From Beduinella massiliensis (lineage in GTDB: Bacteria > Bacillota > Clostridia > Christensenellales > Aristaeellaceae), in contig NZ_LT963430.1 in NCBI RefSeq assembly GCF_900199405.1, forward strand, positions 124,001-188,000: a DNA stretch of 64,000 bases, given 5' to 3'. A program made the translations under genes and the position numbers. Positions 52,792 through 61,871 of this stretch are shown here, in pieces. Below the pieces are notes generated by a model. The model did no database searches, was not told the DNA's origin, and saw only the letters and a list, made by a program, of their open reading frames with translations. Every line of letters begins with the position of its first letter. Position 1 is the first letter of the stretch.

Positions 52792-53856
52792 TTACTTGGT
52801 AAGGTACACCGTCGCGCTCATGCCCAGCAGCAGGTTCGCGCCGCCGACGGAGAGCTTCACCGTGTAATAGCTGGCGTTTTGCTTGACCGTGCCCAGCGCG
52901 GAGATCGAGGTCACCGTGCCCTGATAGACCGTCTCCGGAAAGCGGTCGAAGACCACGGGCACGCTGTCGCCCACGGTGAGCGAGCCCAGGTCCATTTCGT
53001 CCACGTCCGCGGTGACCTGCAGGGCGCTCTCGTCGCTGACCGTGCACAGAAGCTGGCCCTTGTAGACCTGCTGGCCGCTGGCGGCGGCGAGCGCGCTGAT
53101 CACGCCGGAGGCGCTGGAGGGAACCTTTGCGGAGAGGGCGTCCGGCGCGGCGTCCGCGGCGGCGAGCTCGAAGAGCAGGTCGCCCGCCTTCACGCTCTGC
53201 CCTTCCGCCGCGTGTACGCGCAGCACCCTGCCGCTGCCCGGCACCGAAACAGGGCTCGCGGGCGCGCAGGTGCCCTTGCCCACGTTGCTTTCGCGCGTGT
53301 AGAAGGAATCGCGGTAGAGGTTTACGCTTTGCTTGACCTCCGGCGTGCCGGAGAGGATTTCCACCTGATACCCGGAGGGCGACACCGCCGTGACCCGGCC
53401 CGTGCCGTTCGCCTTGTCCCCGGAGGCGTTCTTGTAGTAGAGCAGCTCGCCCACGTGCAGCAGCTTGTTTTCGGCCTCGTCGTAGGCGCCGGTGGTCGTG
53501 CAGTCGAGGATCAGGTTTTCCTTCGGCTCGACGGCCGCGATGCCGCCGTAGCGGCGGGTCACGGCGTCCGCGTCGTCCCCGGCCGCCGCGAACAGCGCGC
53601 CCAGCGTGCCGTCGCAGGGGGCGTATACCTTCGCGGTGTCCAGCTCAAAGAGGGCGTCGCCCAGCTTCACGCGGTCGCCCAGCTCCAGGTCGAAGGGCAG
53701 CAGCACGCCGGAGTAGGGAGCCGTGATGTCGAAGGTGCGCACCGCCTCCACCTCGCCGGTGGCGGTGTCCATCGCGCCGAGGTCGGTTTCGGCCAGGGCG
53801 GCGCTCCCCGTGAGCGCGAGCAGCAGGCAAAGCAGCAGGCAAGAGATTTTCCGCAT
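52792..53856 (-). CDS. Efflux adaptor (HlyD/MacA-like)
   Basis: 354 aa. Signal peptide 1-21 without lipobox Cys. Lipoyl-like halves around 45-85 (VEAVRTFDITAPYSGVLLPFDLELGDRVKLGDALFEL) and 205-260 (GRVLRVHAAEGQSVKAGDLLFEL, SGVISALAAASGQQVYKGQLLCTV), then beta-barrel DLGSLTVGDSVPVVFDRF. The adaptor sits outside the membrane and links the ABC permease to substrate. ATG 53856 with AAAGGA nine bases upstream. Confidence 0.85.
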   Translation of the reverse strand: MRKISCLLLCLLLALTGSAALAETDLGAMDTATGEVEAVRTFDITAPYSGVLLPFDLELGDRVKLGDALFELDTAKVYAPCDGTLGALFAAAGDDADAVTRRYGGIAAVEPKENLILDCTTTGAYDEAENKLLHVGELLYYKNASGDKANGTGRVTAVSPSGYQVEILSGTPEVKQSVNLYRDSFYTRESNVGKGTCAPASPVSVPGSGRVLRVHAAEGQSVKAGDLLFELAAADAAPDALSAKVPSSASGVISALAAASGQQVYKGQLLCTVSDESALQVTADVDEMDLGSLTVGDSVPVVFDRFPETVYQGTVTSISALGTVKQNASYYTVKLSVGGANLLLGMSATVYLTK

Positions 53857-53895
53857 ATCAAACATTCCTTTCTTCGCTTGGGATGTGTTCACGCA

Positions 53896-56214
53896 TCACT
53901 CGACGCTCTTGAGGGAGGTCACCATGTCGATCTTCCTTACGTTGCGGGTCAGAATCCACTGCACGAACCGGGAAAACGCGAACGTCACGACGCAGGCGAT
54001 GAGGATGGACTGCAGCTCCACGTGCGCCCCGTAGACCATCTGCTCCGATTCGACCGAGTGCATGACCACGCCCGTCAGCCAGATGCCCGGGCCGATGCCC
54101 AGCAGCACGCCGATCGTCGTAATCCAGTTGTTCTCGCGCACCATCAGGCGCTTGATCTCCTTTTGGTGGTAGCCCAGCACCTTGAGCGTCGCGTACTCGC
54201 GGTTGCGCTCCATAAAGTTCAGAATGCCCATGTTGTATAGGATGACGAACGCGAGGCCCAGCGCCGCGCCGCTCATCAGGTTGAAGATGCCGGTCAGGGA
54301 CTTCAGGATGCTCAGGTTCTGCTCGTGCTGCACCGCGGGATCCTTGAGCGCGTCCAGCTCGTCCATCTGGCGCACCCTGGCGGCGCAGGCGTCCGTGGGG
54401 GCTTTGAGCAGCAGCGAGGTGGGCCTGAAGTCTCCCTTGCCCAGCGTATCCCACAGCGCGCGGCTCATGTAAACGCCCTGGCCGATGTTGCTGTAGACGA
54501 CCTTGGCGACCGTCTCCCGCAGGGGCTGGTCGTCGCCCGGCAGCCAGATTTCCACCGCGTCGCCGGGGGAAAGCCCGATCGTCTCGCAGAGCTTTTTCGT
54601 CACCGCAACGCCCTGTGCGGGGATTTCCGTCCAGGTGCGGTCTTCGCCCAGGTTGAGCAGCCGCTGCCCGGGCTCTACCACGGTCAGGGTGGTCGTGCGC
54701 GCGTTCTTTTCGGCGCGCAGGCTGACCGCCTTCTCCATGATGCCCTCCACCCGCTCGGCGTCCAGACGGCTGTAATAGGACTGCGCTGTGCCGCCCTCGT
54801 CCGTGAGGTCGGCGCGCAGGTCGTACTGGATCGTGCCGTCGTAGTATTCGCCCACGAAAAAGCGAACGGAATCTTCCAGCCCCAGGGAGGTGATGATCAG
54901 CATGTTGCAGCAGAGGATGCCGATGAGCAGCATGACGGCGCGCAGCTTGTTGCGAAAGAGGTTGCGCACGACCATCTTCGTGTTGAAGCTCAGGCGCTTC
55001 CACAGGCCGGTAAAGCGCTCCAGAAAGATGCGGCTGCCGTCCTTGGGCGGCTTGGGCCGCAGCAGGGAGGCCGTGACCTCGCGCGCTGCCTTTCGGTAGG
55101 CGAAGTAGCAGACCGCGCAGCTCAGCGCGACGGAGAGCGCGCACATGCACCACGCCGCCGCGGATACGGGCGCGCGGAGCTGATAGGGAAAGACGTAGTG
55201 GCTCGCCTCCATGTCCCACAGCATCTTCGGCAGCGTAACGCGTCCGACCCCCAGGCCCAGCAGCGCGCCCACGAGCGAGGGATAGAACGCATAGGCCAGA
55301 TAATGGCGCGTCACCCTGTTTCCGCCGTAGCCCAGGGCCTTCAGCGTGCCGAGCTGCATGCGCTGGTTGTCGATCAGGCGCGTGATGGTGGTAAGCACGA
55401 TCATCGCGGAGACGGCGAAGGCGAGCATCGGGAACACGTAGGAAAGCCGCCTGTACATCGTCACGTCGTTTCGCGTGCGCTGGGTGGAGCCGTTGGCCTT
55501 TTGGTCTACCACCAGCGCGTAGGGATAGAGGTCCTCGATGCGCCCGCGCACGGCCGCCTCGTCCGCGCCCGGCGAAAGTTCCACGAGCAGTTCGCTCGCG
55601 GGAATGGGGGAAAGCGCCGGCAGATTCACGATCGCAAAGCCATAGTGCATCGGGTCTGGCGTCACGTCCTTGGCGGTGATGACGTATTCGGGGCTCAGCA
55701 CGATGCCGCGCACGGTGAAGCTCTGGTCGTAGCCGCATTCGTCCAGCTTCAGGCGGAACGTATCCCCGACGGACAGGCCGTTGGCGTCGGCGAACTGCTT
55801 TTCCAGCAGCAGTCCGCGTTTGTCGTCCTTCGCGAGCAGCGCGCCCTCCTTGAGAAGCGGCGCGTTGATCTCCGCCGCCCCGTCGTAGCCCAGCACCTGC
55901 AAGGTGCCGCCGCTTTGCAGGTTGGTGTCCATCTCCGCGTTCACGCGCATCTGCACCCGCTGAACGCCCGTCAGGCGCTCCACGCGGCGCAGGGCCTCGC
56001 GGTCCGCGCCCGGCAGCTGCACCCAGAAGTCCGCGAGGTTTTGTTCCTCGTAGTACGTCTCGATGGTGCGGTCGATCATGCGCCAGGCCGCGTCCAGGCC
56101 GCTGAACACCCAGGTGCCCAGCGCGCACAGCAGCATCATGGAGATGAACTGCAGCTTCGCCCTGGACATGTCGCGGAGCAGCTTTTTGCGCAGGGTATTC
56201 TTGTCTTTTACCAT
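53896..56214 (-). CDS. ABC transporter permease (FtsX/MacB family, long form)
   Basis: 772 aa. N-terminal helix then a large MacB_PCD-type extracytoplasmic domain (45-240), three helices with the FtsX core (VFPMLAFAVSAMIVLTTITRLIDNQRMQLGTLKALGYGGN), a second helix/extracellular unit, and a final FtsX core (YNMGILNFMERNREYATLKVLGYHQKEIKRLM). Two FtsX domains in one chain resemble YknZ/BceB-like exporters of envelope-active compounds. ATG 56214 overlaps the ATPase stop by seven bases. Confidence 0.92.
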   Translation of the reverse strand: MVKDKNTLRKKLLRDMSRAKLQFISMMLLCALGTWVFSGLDAAWRMIDRTIETYYEEQNLADFWVQLPGADREALRRVERLTGVQRVQMRVNAEMDTNLQSGGTLQVLGYDGAAEINAPLLKEGALLAKDDKRGLLLEKQFADANGLSVGDTFRLKLDECGYDQSFTVRGIVLSPEYVITAKDVTPDPMHYGFAIVNLPALSPIPASELLVELSPGADEAAVRGRIEDLYPYALVVDQKANGSTQRTRNDVTMYRRLSYVFPMLAFAVSAMIVLTTITRLIDNQRMQLGTLKALGYGGNRVTRHYLAYAFYPSLVGALLGLGVGRVTLPKMLWDMEASHYVFPYQLRAPVSAAAWCMCALSVALSCAVCYFAYRKAAREVTASLLRPKPPKDGSRIFLERFTGLWKRLSFNTKMVVRNLFRNKLRAVMLLIGILCCNMLIITSLGLEDSVRFFVGEYYDGTIQYDLRADLTDEGGTAQSYYSRLDAERVEGIMEKAVSLRAEKNARTTTLTVVEPGQRLLNLGEDRTWTEIPAQGVAVTKKLCETIGLSPGDAVEIWLPGDDQPLRETVAKVVYSNIGQGVYMSRALWDTLGKGDFRPTSLLLKAPTDACAARVRQMDELDALKDPAVQHEQNLSILKSLTGIFNLMSGAALGLAFVILYNMGILNFMERNREYATLKVLGYHQKEIKRLMVRENNWITTIGVLLGIGPGIWLTGVVMHSVESEQMVYGAHVELQSILIACVVTFAFSRFVQWILTRNVRKIDMVTSLKSVE

Positions 56215-56909
56215 GCGATGTCCTCCACTCTGGCGGGGTTTTCGCAGAGCGTGACCGAATCGATCCCGCCGTTCTTCATGCGGATGACCCGCCGGCCCAG
56301 CGGGGCGATCATCGCGTTGTGCGTGATGATGACCACCGTGGTGCCGAAGTCGCGCGAGAGGTTGGAAAGGAGCGAGAGCACCTGCACGCCGGTCTTGGAG
56401 TCGAGCGCGCCGGTGGGCTCGTCGCACAGCAGCAGCGCGGGGTTTTTGCACAGCGCCCGCGCGATGGAGACGCGCTGCTGCTCGCCGCCGGAGAGCTGCG
56501 CCGGGAAGTTGCCCATGCGGTCCGCAAGGCCGACCTGTTCCATCACCTCGCGGGGGTTCAGCGCGTTTTTGCACACCTGCTGGGCGAGCTCTACGTTCTC
56601 CAACGCCGTCAGGTTGGGCATCAGGTTATAAAACTGAAACACAAAGCCCACGTCCAGACGGCGGTATTCCGTGAGCTGGCGCGGCGTGAGCGCCGTCACC
56701 ACCTTGCCCCCGACGGTGATCGTGCCGCTGGTCGCCCGATCCATGCCGCCCAGGAGGTTGAGCACCGTCGTCTTGCCCGCGCCGCTGGGGCCCAGCACCA
56801 CGCAAAGCTCCCCCTTCTCGATCTCGAAGTTCACGTGGTTCGCGGCGCGCACCGGCTCGCCCGCGGTCGGGTACTCCTTGCACACGTCCTCAAAAGCGAT
56901 ATAAGCCAT
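56208..56909 (-). CDS. ABC transporter ATPase (MacB/LolD type)
   Basis: 233 aa. Walker A GPSGAGKTT, LDVGFVFQFYNLMPNLTALENVEL Q-loop typical of the LolD/MacB group, signature LSGGEQQR, Walker B LLLCDEPTGALD, H-loop ITHNAMI. Energises the FtsX-type permease. ATG 56909 has AAAGGA eight bases upstream, better than ATG 56915. First gene of the operon. Confidence 0.95.
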   Translation of the reverse strand: MAYIAFEDVCKEYPTAGEPVRAANHVNFEIEKGELCVVLGPSGAGKTTVLNLLGGMDRATSGTITVGGKVVTALTPRQLTEYRRLDVGFVFQFYNLMPNLTALENVELAQQVCKNALNPREVMEQVGLADRMGNFPAQLSGGEQQRVSIARALCKNPALLLCDEPTGALDSKTGVQVLSLLSNLSRDFGTTVVIITHNAMIAPLGRRVIRMKNGGIDSVTLCENPARVEDIAW

Positions 56910-56942
56910 GCACATTTTCCTTTCTATCACGGGAGACAAGTC

Positions 56943-56998
56943 CATAAAAACAAATTGATTTTATGTTTTTATTATACGCGCTGGAAGGAAAATGTCAA
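56943..56998 (-). promoter_or_regulatory. Promoter of export operon with TetR operator candidate
   Basis: On the minus strand TTGACA (56998-56993), 16-bp spacer, TATAAT (56976-56971). CATAAAA-N9-TTTTATG (56965-56943) spans +1 to about +22 and could bind the TetR protein. Confidence 0.75.
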
Positions 56999-57119
56999 CT
57001 GACCGGGGGAAGATCGCCTGCGGCGCGAAAAATCAAGCGCCGGGCGAGGGCGTTCGTCCCCTGACATAGGGGGAACACAGCCCTTCGTCCGGCGGCGAAT
57101 TCGTCTATTCTGGCGCGCG

Positions 57120-57602
57120 TCAGTTGCCCATGAGGCTTTCCGGCATCCGCTCCATGCCCTTGAGCATCAGCATGCCCACCGCGTAGCAGGCGATGGCTTC
57201 GCCCGCGGCGACGTAGAGCATGCACAGCGGAAGGGGGATTTCCGGCGTGTAGAGCGCGTGCACGAGCGCGCCCACGATCAGCCCGTTGAAGACGACGGGC
57301 GGCAGCGCGGCGAGCCACTTGTTTTTGCGCAGCATGCGGGTGGAAACCGCCGCCAGCAGCGTCGCGAGCGAGCCGAAGACGATGTCCGGCAGCGCGCAGC
57401 CGCCGAGCAGATTGGCGAGCAGGCAGCCGACGAAGAGCGCGGGCACGGCCTCCGGGAGGAGCACGGGCAGCAGCGTCAGCCCCTCCGACACGCGCACCTG
57501 CATCGCGCCGTAGCTGATGGGCGCGAGCACGAGGGTGAGCGCGGCGTAGAGCGCGGCGATGACGGCCGCGCGGGTGAGTTTCTTGACGTTCGTTTTTCGC
57601 AT
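57120..57602 (-). CDS. queT: QueT, queuosine precursor transporter
   Basis: 160 aa with about five membrane helices. TRAAVIAALYAALTLVLAPISYGAMQVRVSEGLTLLPVLLPEAVPALFVGCLLANLLGG is the QueT (DUF988) signature. It is the substrate-binding S component of an ECF vitamin transporter for preQ1/preQ0. GGGAG seven bases upstream favours ATG 57602 over 57608. Controlled by the preQ1-I riboswitch upstream. The shared ECF energising subunits are not here. Confidence 0.94.
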   Translation of the reverse strand: MRKTNVKKLTRAAVIAALYAALTLVLAPISYGAMQVRVSEGLTLLPVLLPEAVPALFVGCLLANLLGGCALPDIVFGSLATLLAAVSTRMLRKNKWLAALPPVVFNGLIVGALVHALYTPEIPLPLCMLYVAAGEAIACYAVGMLMLKGMERMPESLMGN

Positions 57603-57643
57603 TTTCATTCTCCCTCGCATCGGCCGCCGCGCGTCCGCGTCCA

Positions 57644-57692
57644 GACAAAACAAAAGCGCCTGCATTCGCCTCCATCTGGCGAACGTAGCCGC
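57644..57692 (-). terminator. Riboswitch expression-platform terminator
   Basis: A 15-pair stem with three mismatches (arms 57692-57678 and 57670-57656) followed on the minus strand by CTTTTGTTTTG. It sits between the aptamer and queT, as expected for transcriptional control. Confidence 0.6.
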
Positions 57693-57720
57693 AAACGCGC
57701 AGCCGCAGCCGCGCGCGAAT

Positions 57721-57762
57721 CCCTAGTTTTGTTTAAGGACTGGATGGTCTCGAACAGTCCGA
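57721..57762 (-). promoter_or_regulatory. preQ1-I riboswitch aptamer
   Basis: Minus-strand RNA: stem GGACUG/CAGUCC enclosing UUCGAGACCAUC, then the A-rich tail UUAAACAAAACUAGGG. Stem, UUC-containing loop with CC, and tail match the compact preQ1-I pseudoknot (close to the Thermoanaerobacter type). Its place before queT confirms the reading. Confidence 0.88.
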
Positions 57763-57783
57763 TGCAATTTTTAAAGCCGCTTT

Positions 57784-57812
57784 ATTGTACGCGATTGCCC
57801 GCAAAAAAGCAA
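57784..57812 (-). promoter_or_regulatory. queT promoter
   Basis: TTGCTT (57812-57807), 17-bp spacer, TACAAT (57789-57784) on the minus strand; start near 57777, about 15 nt before the aptamer. Confidence 0.75.
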
Positions 57813-57881
57813 GTGCTTTTGCGCATAGCCCGCGGACGCGGCGGGCATGCTATGGGAGCAGAGAAAGGGGGAGAGGAAAAA

Positions 57882-58052
57882 ATGCATACTGAAAAGCATA
57901 GTCAGTGCATCCATTGCTCCGTCAGTTCCTGTAAGTATCACGATACGCAGGACATGTGCGGCCTGGAGAGCATCAAGGTCGTCGCCAAGAACAACTGCCA
58001 CAACGGTTGTAAGGACGAAAGCATGTGCGGCAGCTACGAGTGCTGCAAGTAA
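57882..58052 (+). CDS. DUF1540-type Cys-rich peptide
   Basis: 56 aa. Ten Cys in CIHCSVSSCKYHDTQDMC, NCHNGCKDESMC and YECCK; the first block is the DUF1540 pattern. Probably metal-binding. Supported by GAGAGG before ATG 57882 and by a strong terminator after it. Function unknown; such peptides are common in spore-forming Clostridia. Confidence 0.8.
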   Translation: MHTEKHSQCIHCSVSSCKYHDTQDMCGLESIKVVAKNNCHNGCKDESMCGSYECCK

Positions 58053-58062
58053 GGTGGTACGC

Positions 58063-58102
58063 GCACAAAGGGAGCGGCGAAAGCCGCTCCCTTTGTGCTT
58101 TT
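58063..58102. terminator. Bidirectional terminator
   Basis: GCACAAAGGGAGCGGC-GAAA-GCCGCTCCCTTTGTGC, sixteen perfect pairs with a GNRA-type loop, then TTTTCT; shared by the convergent SH3 gene. Confidence 0.92.
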
Positions 58103-59323
58103 CTAATCGTCCAGCCGCTGAATCGTCGGGGCGATCCGTACGTCCGATGTGCGCAGATAGCCGTACGTGCCCTCGATGTCCATGACCCAGCCGATCTCCC
58201 CTCGCGGAACGCATACATGCAGCCACAGCCCGTGGTTTCCGGCCGTGCCCAGCACGTGCAGGCGCGTGCCCGCCTCCAGCTCCGCGACGGGCTTGGAGGC
58301 GCTGCCCAGCTTTTCGTAGAGCGTACAGGCCGTAAGCGTCTTGGCCACGGGCAGCAGGTTACCGTTTAGCGCGGCGGCCACGCGTTCCGGGTTCGGCTCC
58401 GAAACGTAGGGGCGGCTCATGTAGGCCTCGACGCCGCCCAGCCGCACGCGGAACCAGGGCCAGAATTCGCCGGGGTACGTCTCCAATACGTGGACGAGCG
58501 TGCCGTTAAAGTAGTTCCCCAGCGATTCGGAGCGTGAACTTGCGGCCGTGCGCAGGTTGACCGAGGCGCCCGCGACGGCCACGTCCGCGTCAAATTTCGG
58601 CGCGGAGGCGGCGTAGGCATGAACCGCCTCCGGCGTGCGGGGAAACTCGTCGGCGTTCAGGTATTCCAGAAACTCCGTATGTACGCAGGGAATGTATTCC
58701 TCCTGTGTTTCGCCGACGGGCGGGGTCTGTGTGACGACGAAGCAGGTACGCGGATAGTCTGAACCGATGGTGAGCGCGCTGCCGTCAGGAAACCGGTGCT
58801 CGTAGTTGACGAAGACGAGGCAGCGGTATTGCTCGCCCTCCTGCATGCCCCGTACGCTGCGAAGGCCGTAGGTAAAGACCTCTTCCCCGCCGTCGCCGCA
58901 AGGGTAACGGAGCAGAAACCCGGCGCGATCGTCAAAGGAGAAGGTAAAACTTCGGTTGGACAGGACGGCATGCGCCGCACTGTCCGCGAGAGTCCATTCT
59001 GATTCCTTGGGCTTTTCGAGCGCAAGCAGGTAGGTTTCCCCTTCGCGCTTAAGCGCGATCATCGCGATGGCGGGAAAGTCCTGCTGGACGCTTTGGCGGA
59101 TCGCCCCATGAATACATGCGGCATCCGCCCATTCGCCGTCCGAAAGCGCCTGAGCCAGTTCGTCCGGCAGTTCTTCGTCAAAGGTCGTGTAGGTGTACGA
59201 CAGGTGTACGCCTGCGATCGCTTCCGTCCAGGTCTTCGTCTGCGCCCCTGCGGGGAGGGGCTGCACGGCGAAGAGCAGGGCGGCGGTGAAAACGCAGACG
59301 GCGCGGGAGATGGTTCTGCGCAT
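58103..59323 (-). CDS. Secreted SH3-domain protein
   Basis: 406 aa. Signal peptide 1-27. The N-terminal half (about 30-230) is an unrecognised beta-rich domain. The second half has two SH3b segments: VAVAGASVNLRTAASSRSESLGNYFNGTLVHVL (about 245-275) and ACTLYEKLGSASKPVAELEAGTRLHVLG (about 335-365). Such proteins act outside the membrane and may bind wall. GAAGGAGGG upstream of ATG 59323. Next to a secreted protease, 106 bp away. Confidence 0.75.
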   Translation of the reverse strand: MRRTISRAVCVFTAALLFAVQPLPAGAQTKTWTEAIAGVHLSYTYTTFDEELPDELAQALSDGEWADAACIHGAIRQSVQQDFPAIAMIALKREGETYLLALEKPKESEWTLADSAAHAVLSNRSFTFSFDDRAGFLLRYPCGDGGEEVFTYGLRSVRGMQEGEQYRCLVFVNYEHRFPDGSALTIGSDYPRTCFVVTQTPPVGETQEEYIPCVHTEFLEYLNADEFPRTPEAVHAYAASAPKFDADVAVAGASVNLRTAASSRSESLGNYFNGTLVHVLETYPGEFWPWFRVRLGGVEAYMSRPYVSEPNPERVAAALNGNLLPVAKTLTACTLYEKLGSASKPVAELEAGTRLHVLGTAGNHGLWLHVCVPRGEIGWVMDIEGTYGYLRTSDVRIAPTIQRLDD

Positions 59324-59429
59324 TCCTGAGCCCTCCTTCAAAGCGTCGGGAAACTCGCGGGGATTTCCCGCTTTTTCCATTTAACGCCTGAGGGACGGCA
59401 TTTCGTCCCGAAGCGATACGGGTTTCTTT

Positions 59430-60659
59430 TTACAGCGCCAGCGCGGCCTCGACGTCCGCGTCGCGCCCCTCGATGTAGTCCGCGTAGAGGAAGGGCACCT
59501 GGGTATCCGGCAGGAGCGATCCTTCGCCGTAGGAAGCGTCCATGACAAAGCGCTTCGTGGAGTAGTAGACGACGAGCGGAAGCCCCTCGACCTCCGCATA
59601 GCCCAGCTCGCCGTAGTGGTTGACGCTGCCGCCCGTGGGCCTGCCCACGAGCTGCGCGCCGATTTGGCGCAGCTGCACCGCGTTCATCAGCGCGGAGGAG
59701 AACGTATTCTCACCGATGAGCGTTATCAATTTGATGTCCCGGCTCTGCCGCAGCCCGTCCAGCACATTCAGCAGGGGCTCGATGACCGACGAATCGCCGC
59801 CCCCGTTATAGCGCAGGTCCACGAGCACGCGCGTGTAGCTGCCCGCCTCGAGCTGCGCCTTCACCTGCTGTGCAAACGCGGCCATCGGCAGGTTCGGGTC
59901 CTCCTGGCAGCTGTAGTAGGAGATGAGGAGCGCGTCCTCCGTGAGCTCCGTCGCCTGATAGATCGCGCGCGCCTGCTCCGCGGCCGGCGTCGCCGCGCGC
60001 TGCGCAAACGCAAAGCGGGTGGACTGTATCTGCGCGGAGGAAAGCGCGTCCAGGCGCACGTCCGACTCGATTCCGTTCTCGTCCCGCACCGTGAGGGTAG
60101 CGCCATCCGCGTTTCTCAGCAGGCCGAGGTAGGAGAGCGCGTCCGCATTCATGAAGCTCTGGGCGAACTGCTTGCGCCGGTAGGCTTCGTTATCGTAGCT
60201 CAGCAGCACGGAAAAGCGCTCGTACACCGTTTCGACCGGCGTGCCGTCGATCGCGAGCAGGGTACAGCCCACGAGCTGCGCCTGCTCTTCGGGCACGGCG
60301 AGCAGGCGCAGGCCGTCGTCGAACCAATAGGCCGACAACGGGAGGACGCGCATGCTTTCCTGCGCCTCCGGGGCGAGCCCGGCCTGCGTGTGCGCGTCGT
60401 GCAGCGACGCTACGAGCTCGATTAAGGCATACGCGAACGCCTCGTCGTCGAGCGTCTGCGCGAGGCGCTTCGTCTCTTCCTTGCGCGCCTTCCAATCCGC
60501 TTCGCCTGTGAGCGCATAGAGGTTATAGTGGTTTTGCTCCAGCGTGCCGCAGAGGCTTTCCAGCGCCTCAATGCGGCGTTCGGCATCCGCCAGGCTCAGG
60601 GCCGGCGTCAGCAGCATGAGGGCCGTGAGCAAGCCGGCCAGCAGGCGTTTCATGTTCAT
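59430..60659 (-). CDS. Secreted S41-family peptidase-like protein
   Basis: 409 aa. Signal peptide 1-25. Tail-protease-like fold: DDGLRLLAVPEEQAQLVGCTLLAIDGTPVETV (PDZ-like), VLVDLRYNGGGDSSVIEPLL and LIGENTFSSALMNAVQLRQIGAQLVGRPTGGSVNHYGE, where the Ser of TFSSA occupies the nucleophile position. Probably degrades or trims extracellular proteins. ATG 60659 with GGGAGG seven bases upstream. Confidence 0.82.
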   Translation of the reverse strand: MNMKRLLAGLLTALMLLTPALSLADAERRIEALESLCGTLEQNHYNLYALTGEADWKARKEETKRLAQTLDDEAFAYALIELVASLHDAHTQAGLAPEAQESMRVLPLSAYWFDDGLRLLAVPEEQAQLVGCTLLAIDGTPVETVYERFSVLLSYDNEAYRRKQFAQSFMNADALSYLGLLRNADGATLTVRDENGIESDVRLDALSSAQIQSTRFAFAQRAATPAAEQARAIYQATELTEDALLISYYSCQEDPNLPMAAFAQQVKAQLEAGSYTRVLVDLRYNGGGDSSVIEPLLNVLDGLRQSRDIKLITLIGENTFSSALMNAVQLRQIGAQLVGRPTGGSVNHYGELGYAEVEGLPLVVYYSTKRFVMDASYGEGSLLPDTQVPFLYADYIEGRDADVEAALAL

Positions 60660-60691
60660 CTTCGTTCCTCCCATTCTGGTTGACTGCGCCT

Positions 60692-60720
60692 ATGATAACG
60701 CGATCAAGGTCGAATGTCAA
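60692..60720 (-). promoter_or_regulatory. S41 gene promoter
   Basis: TTGACA (60720-60715), 17-bp spacer, TATCAT (60697-60692) on the minus strand. A perfect 22-bp GC palindrome lies immediately upstream at 60725-60746. Confidence 0.75.
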
Positions 60721-60902
60721 ACGAGGCGCGCCGCATGCGGCGCGCCCCAGGCCATCGCCCCAGCCGATGGCTTTGTGTAAAATGAAAGCTCGTTTAGCGC
60801 GTACAAAGACGTCCCCTTCGCAAATGCCGCGCATTGGACTTCGCAGAACGCCCCGCCTGTAAGGAGGCGAGGCGTCCAGAACGGCGCGGGGCACAGCGGC
60901 AA

Positions 60903-61871
60903 TTAGAAGGAGCGCTGGGCGCCCTGGGAGGTGTCCGACGGGGAATCGTCGTCCTCTCTTTCTGCGTCCTCCGATTCTGCGGGACTCACGTACATGCCGC
61001 CGGATACCGTGTGCAGCCGCACGACGGTCGAACGGTCGCCATAGGGGTTCTCCCCGAAGTCGTTGTGCAGCTTGCCGGAGACGCTGGAGGTGTCCAGCGT
61101 GAAGCCCGCGACATCCCGCGGAAGGGTAAGGCGCGTGGAGCCGGAGACGGATTCCAGATTGACGGACGAAGGCGCGGTCCAGCAGTTGATGCGCACGCTG
61201 CCGCTGGTGGTGGAGGCGTCTACCGTGCCGAACGAGCCCTCGGCGCGCACGCTGCCCGAAACCGTGCTCGCGTGCAGCGCGTCTGCGTTTGCGGCGATGT
61301 GCAGGCTTCCGCTCGTGTTGCTGACGTCGATGGCGGAGGCGCGGCTGGAGAGGTCGGGCGAGAGATGGATGCTGCCGCTGACGCCGCTGATCTGGGCGCG
61401 CGTCATGCGCACGCCGTCCACCGTGAGCGAGCCGCTGGTGCTGCTCAGCTTGTATCCGAGGGCAAGGCGCTCTGGCACGCGCACGGTCAGCCTGCCCGGC
61501 CATCTGCCCAACGAGATTAGCCGGAAGTTTCTGGGCGATTCGATGACGATTGCGCCGTTCTCCACGGTGACGATCGGGCAGCGGGCCATGTCGTCCTCGC
61601 TGCAAAGGTAGGTTACATGTACGTCCTCGCGGCCTTCCGCGAGGATCTCGATGGTGTCCGAGACCATGCGGACGTCCATGAGGGAGAGGCCCTGCGCGTC
61701 ATAGGCCTCGTCGAGCAGGGTGTACTTCGGGTCGCCGCCTGAAAAGATGTTCAAATGAAACCCTCCAAATCCATTATCCGCTTTGGTCATCATGAAACCT
61801 GCAAAACACAGCAGTAGAAACAGAACGATCCCCCAAAGGACGAGTTGAAACCGGATAGCCCCTTTTTTCAT
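60903..61871 (-). CDS. DUF4097-type beta-helix protein
   Basis: 322 aa. One N-terminal membrane helix (8-28), then repeated short beta strands with the SGS pattern (STSGSLTVDGV, GVSGSIHLSPD, NTSGSLHIAAN, TVSGSVRAEGS, TTSGSVRINC, SVSGSTRLTLP, SVSGKLHNDFG), the putative-adhesin/DUF4097 repeat. Acidic Ser-rich tail. Third gene of a PadR-DUF1700-DUF4097 operon, coupled by ATGA overlap; this trio is widespread in Firmicutes and may sense the envelope. Confidence 0.88.
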   Translation of the reverse strand: MKKGAIRFQLVLWGIVLFLLLCFAGFMMTKADNGFGGFHLNIFSGGDPKYTLLDEAYDAQGLSLMDVRMVSDTIEILAEGREDVHVTYLCSEDDMARCPIVTVENGAIVIESPRNFRLISLGRWPGRLTVRVPERLALGYKLSSTSGSLTVDGVRMTRAQISGVSGSIHLSPDLSSRASAIDVSNTSGSLHIAANADALHASTVSGSVRAEGSFGTVDASTTSGSVRINCWTAPSSVNLESVSGSTRLTLPRDVAGFTLDTSSVSGKLHNDFGENPYGDRSTVVRLHTVSGGMYVSPAESEDAEREDDDSPSDTSQGAQRSF

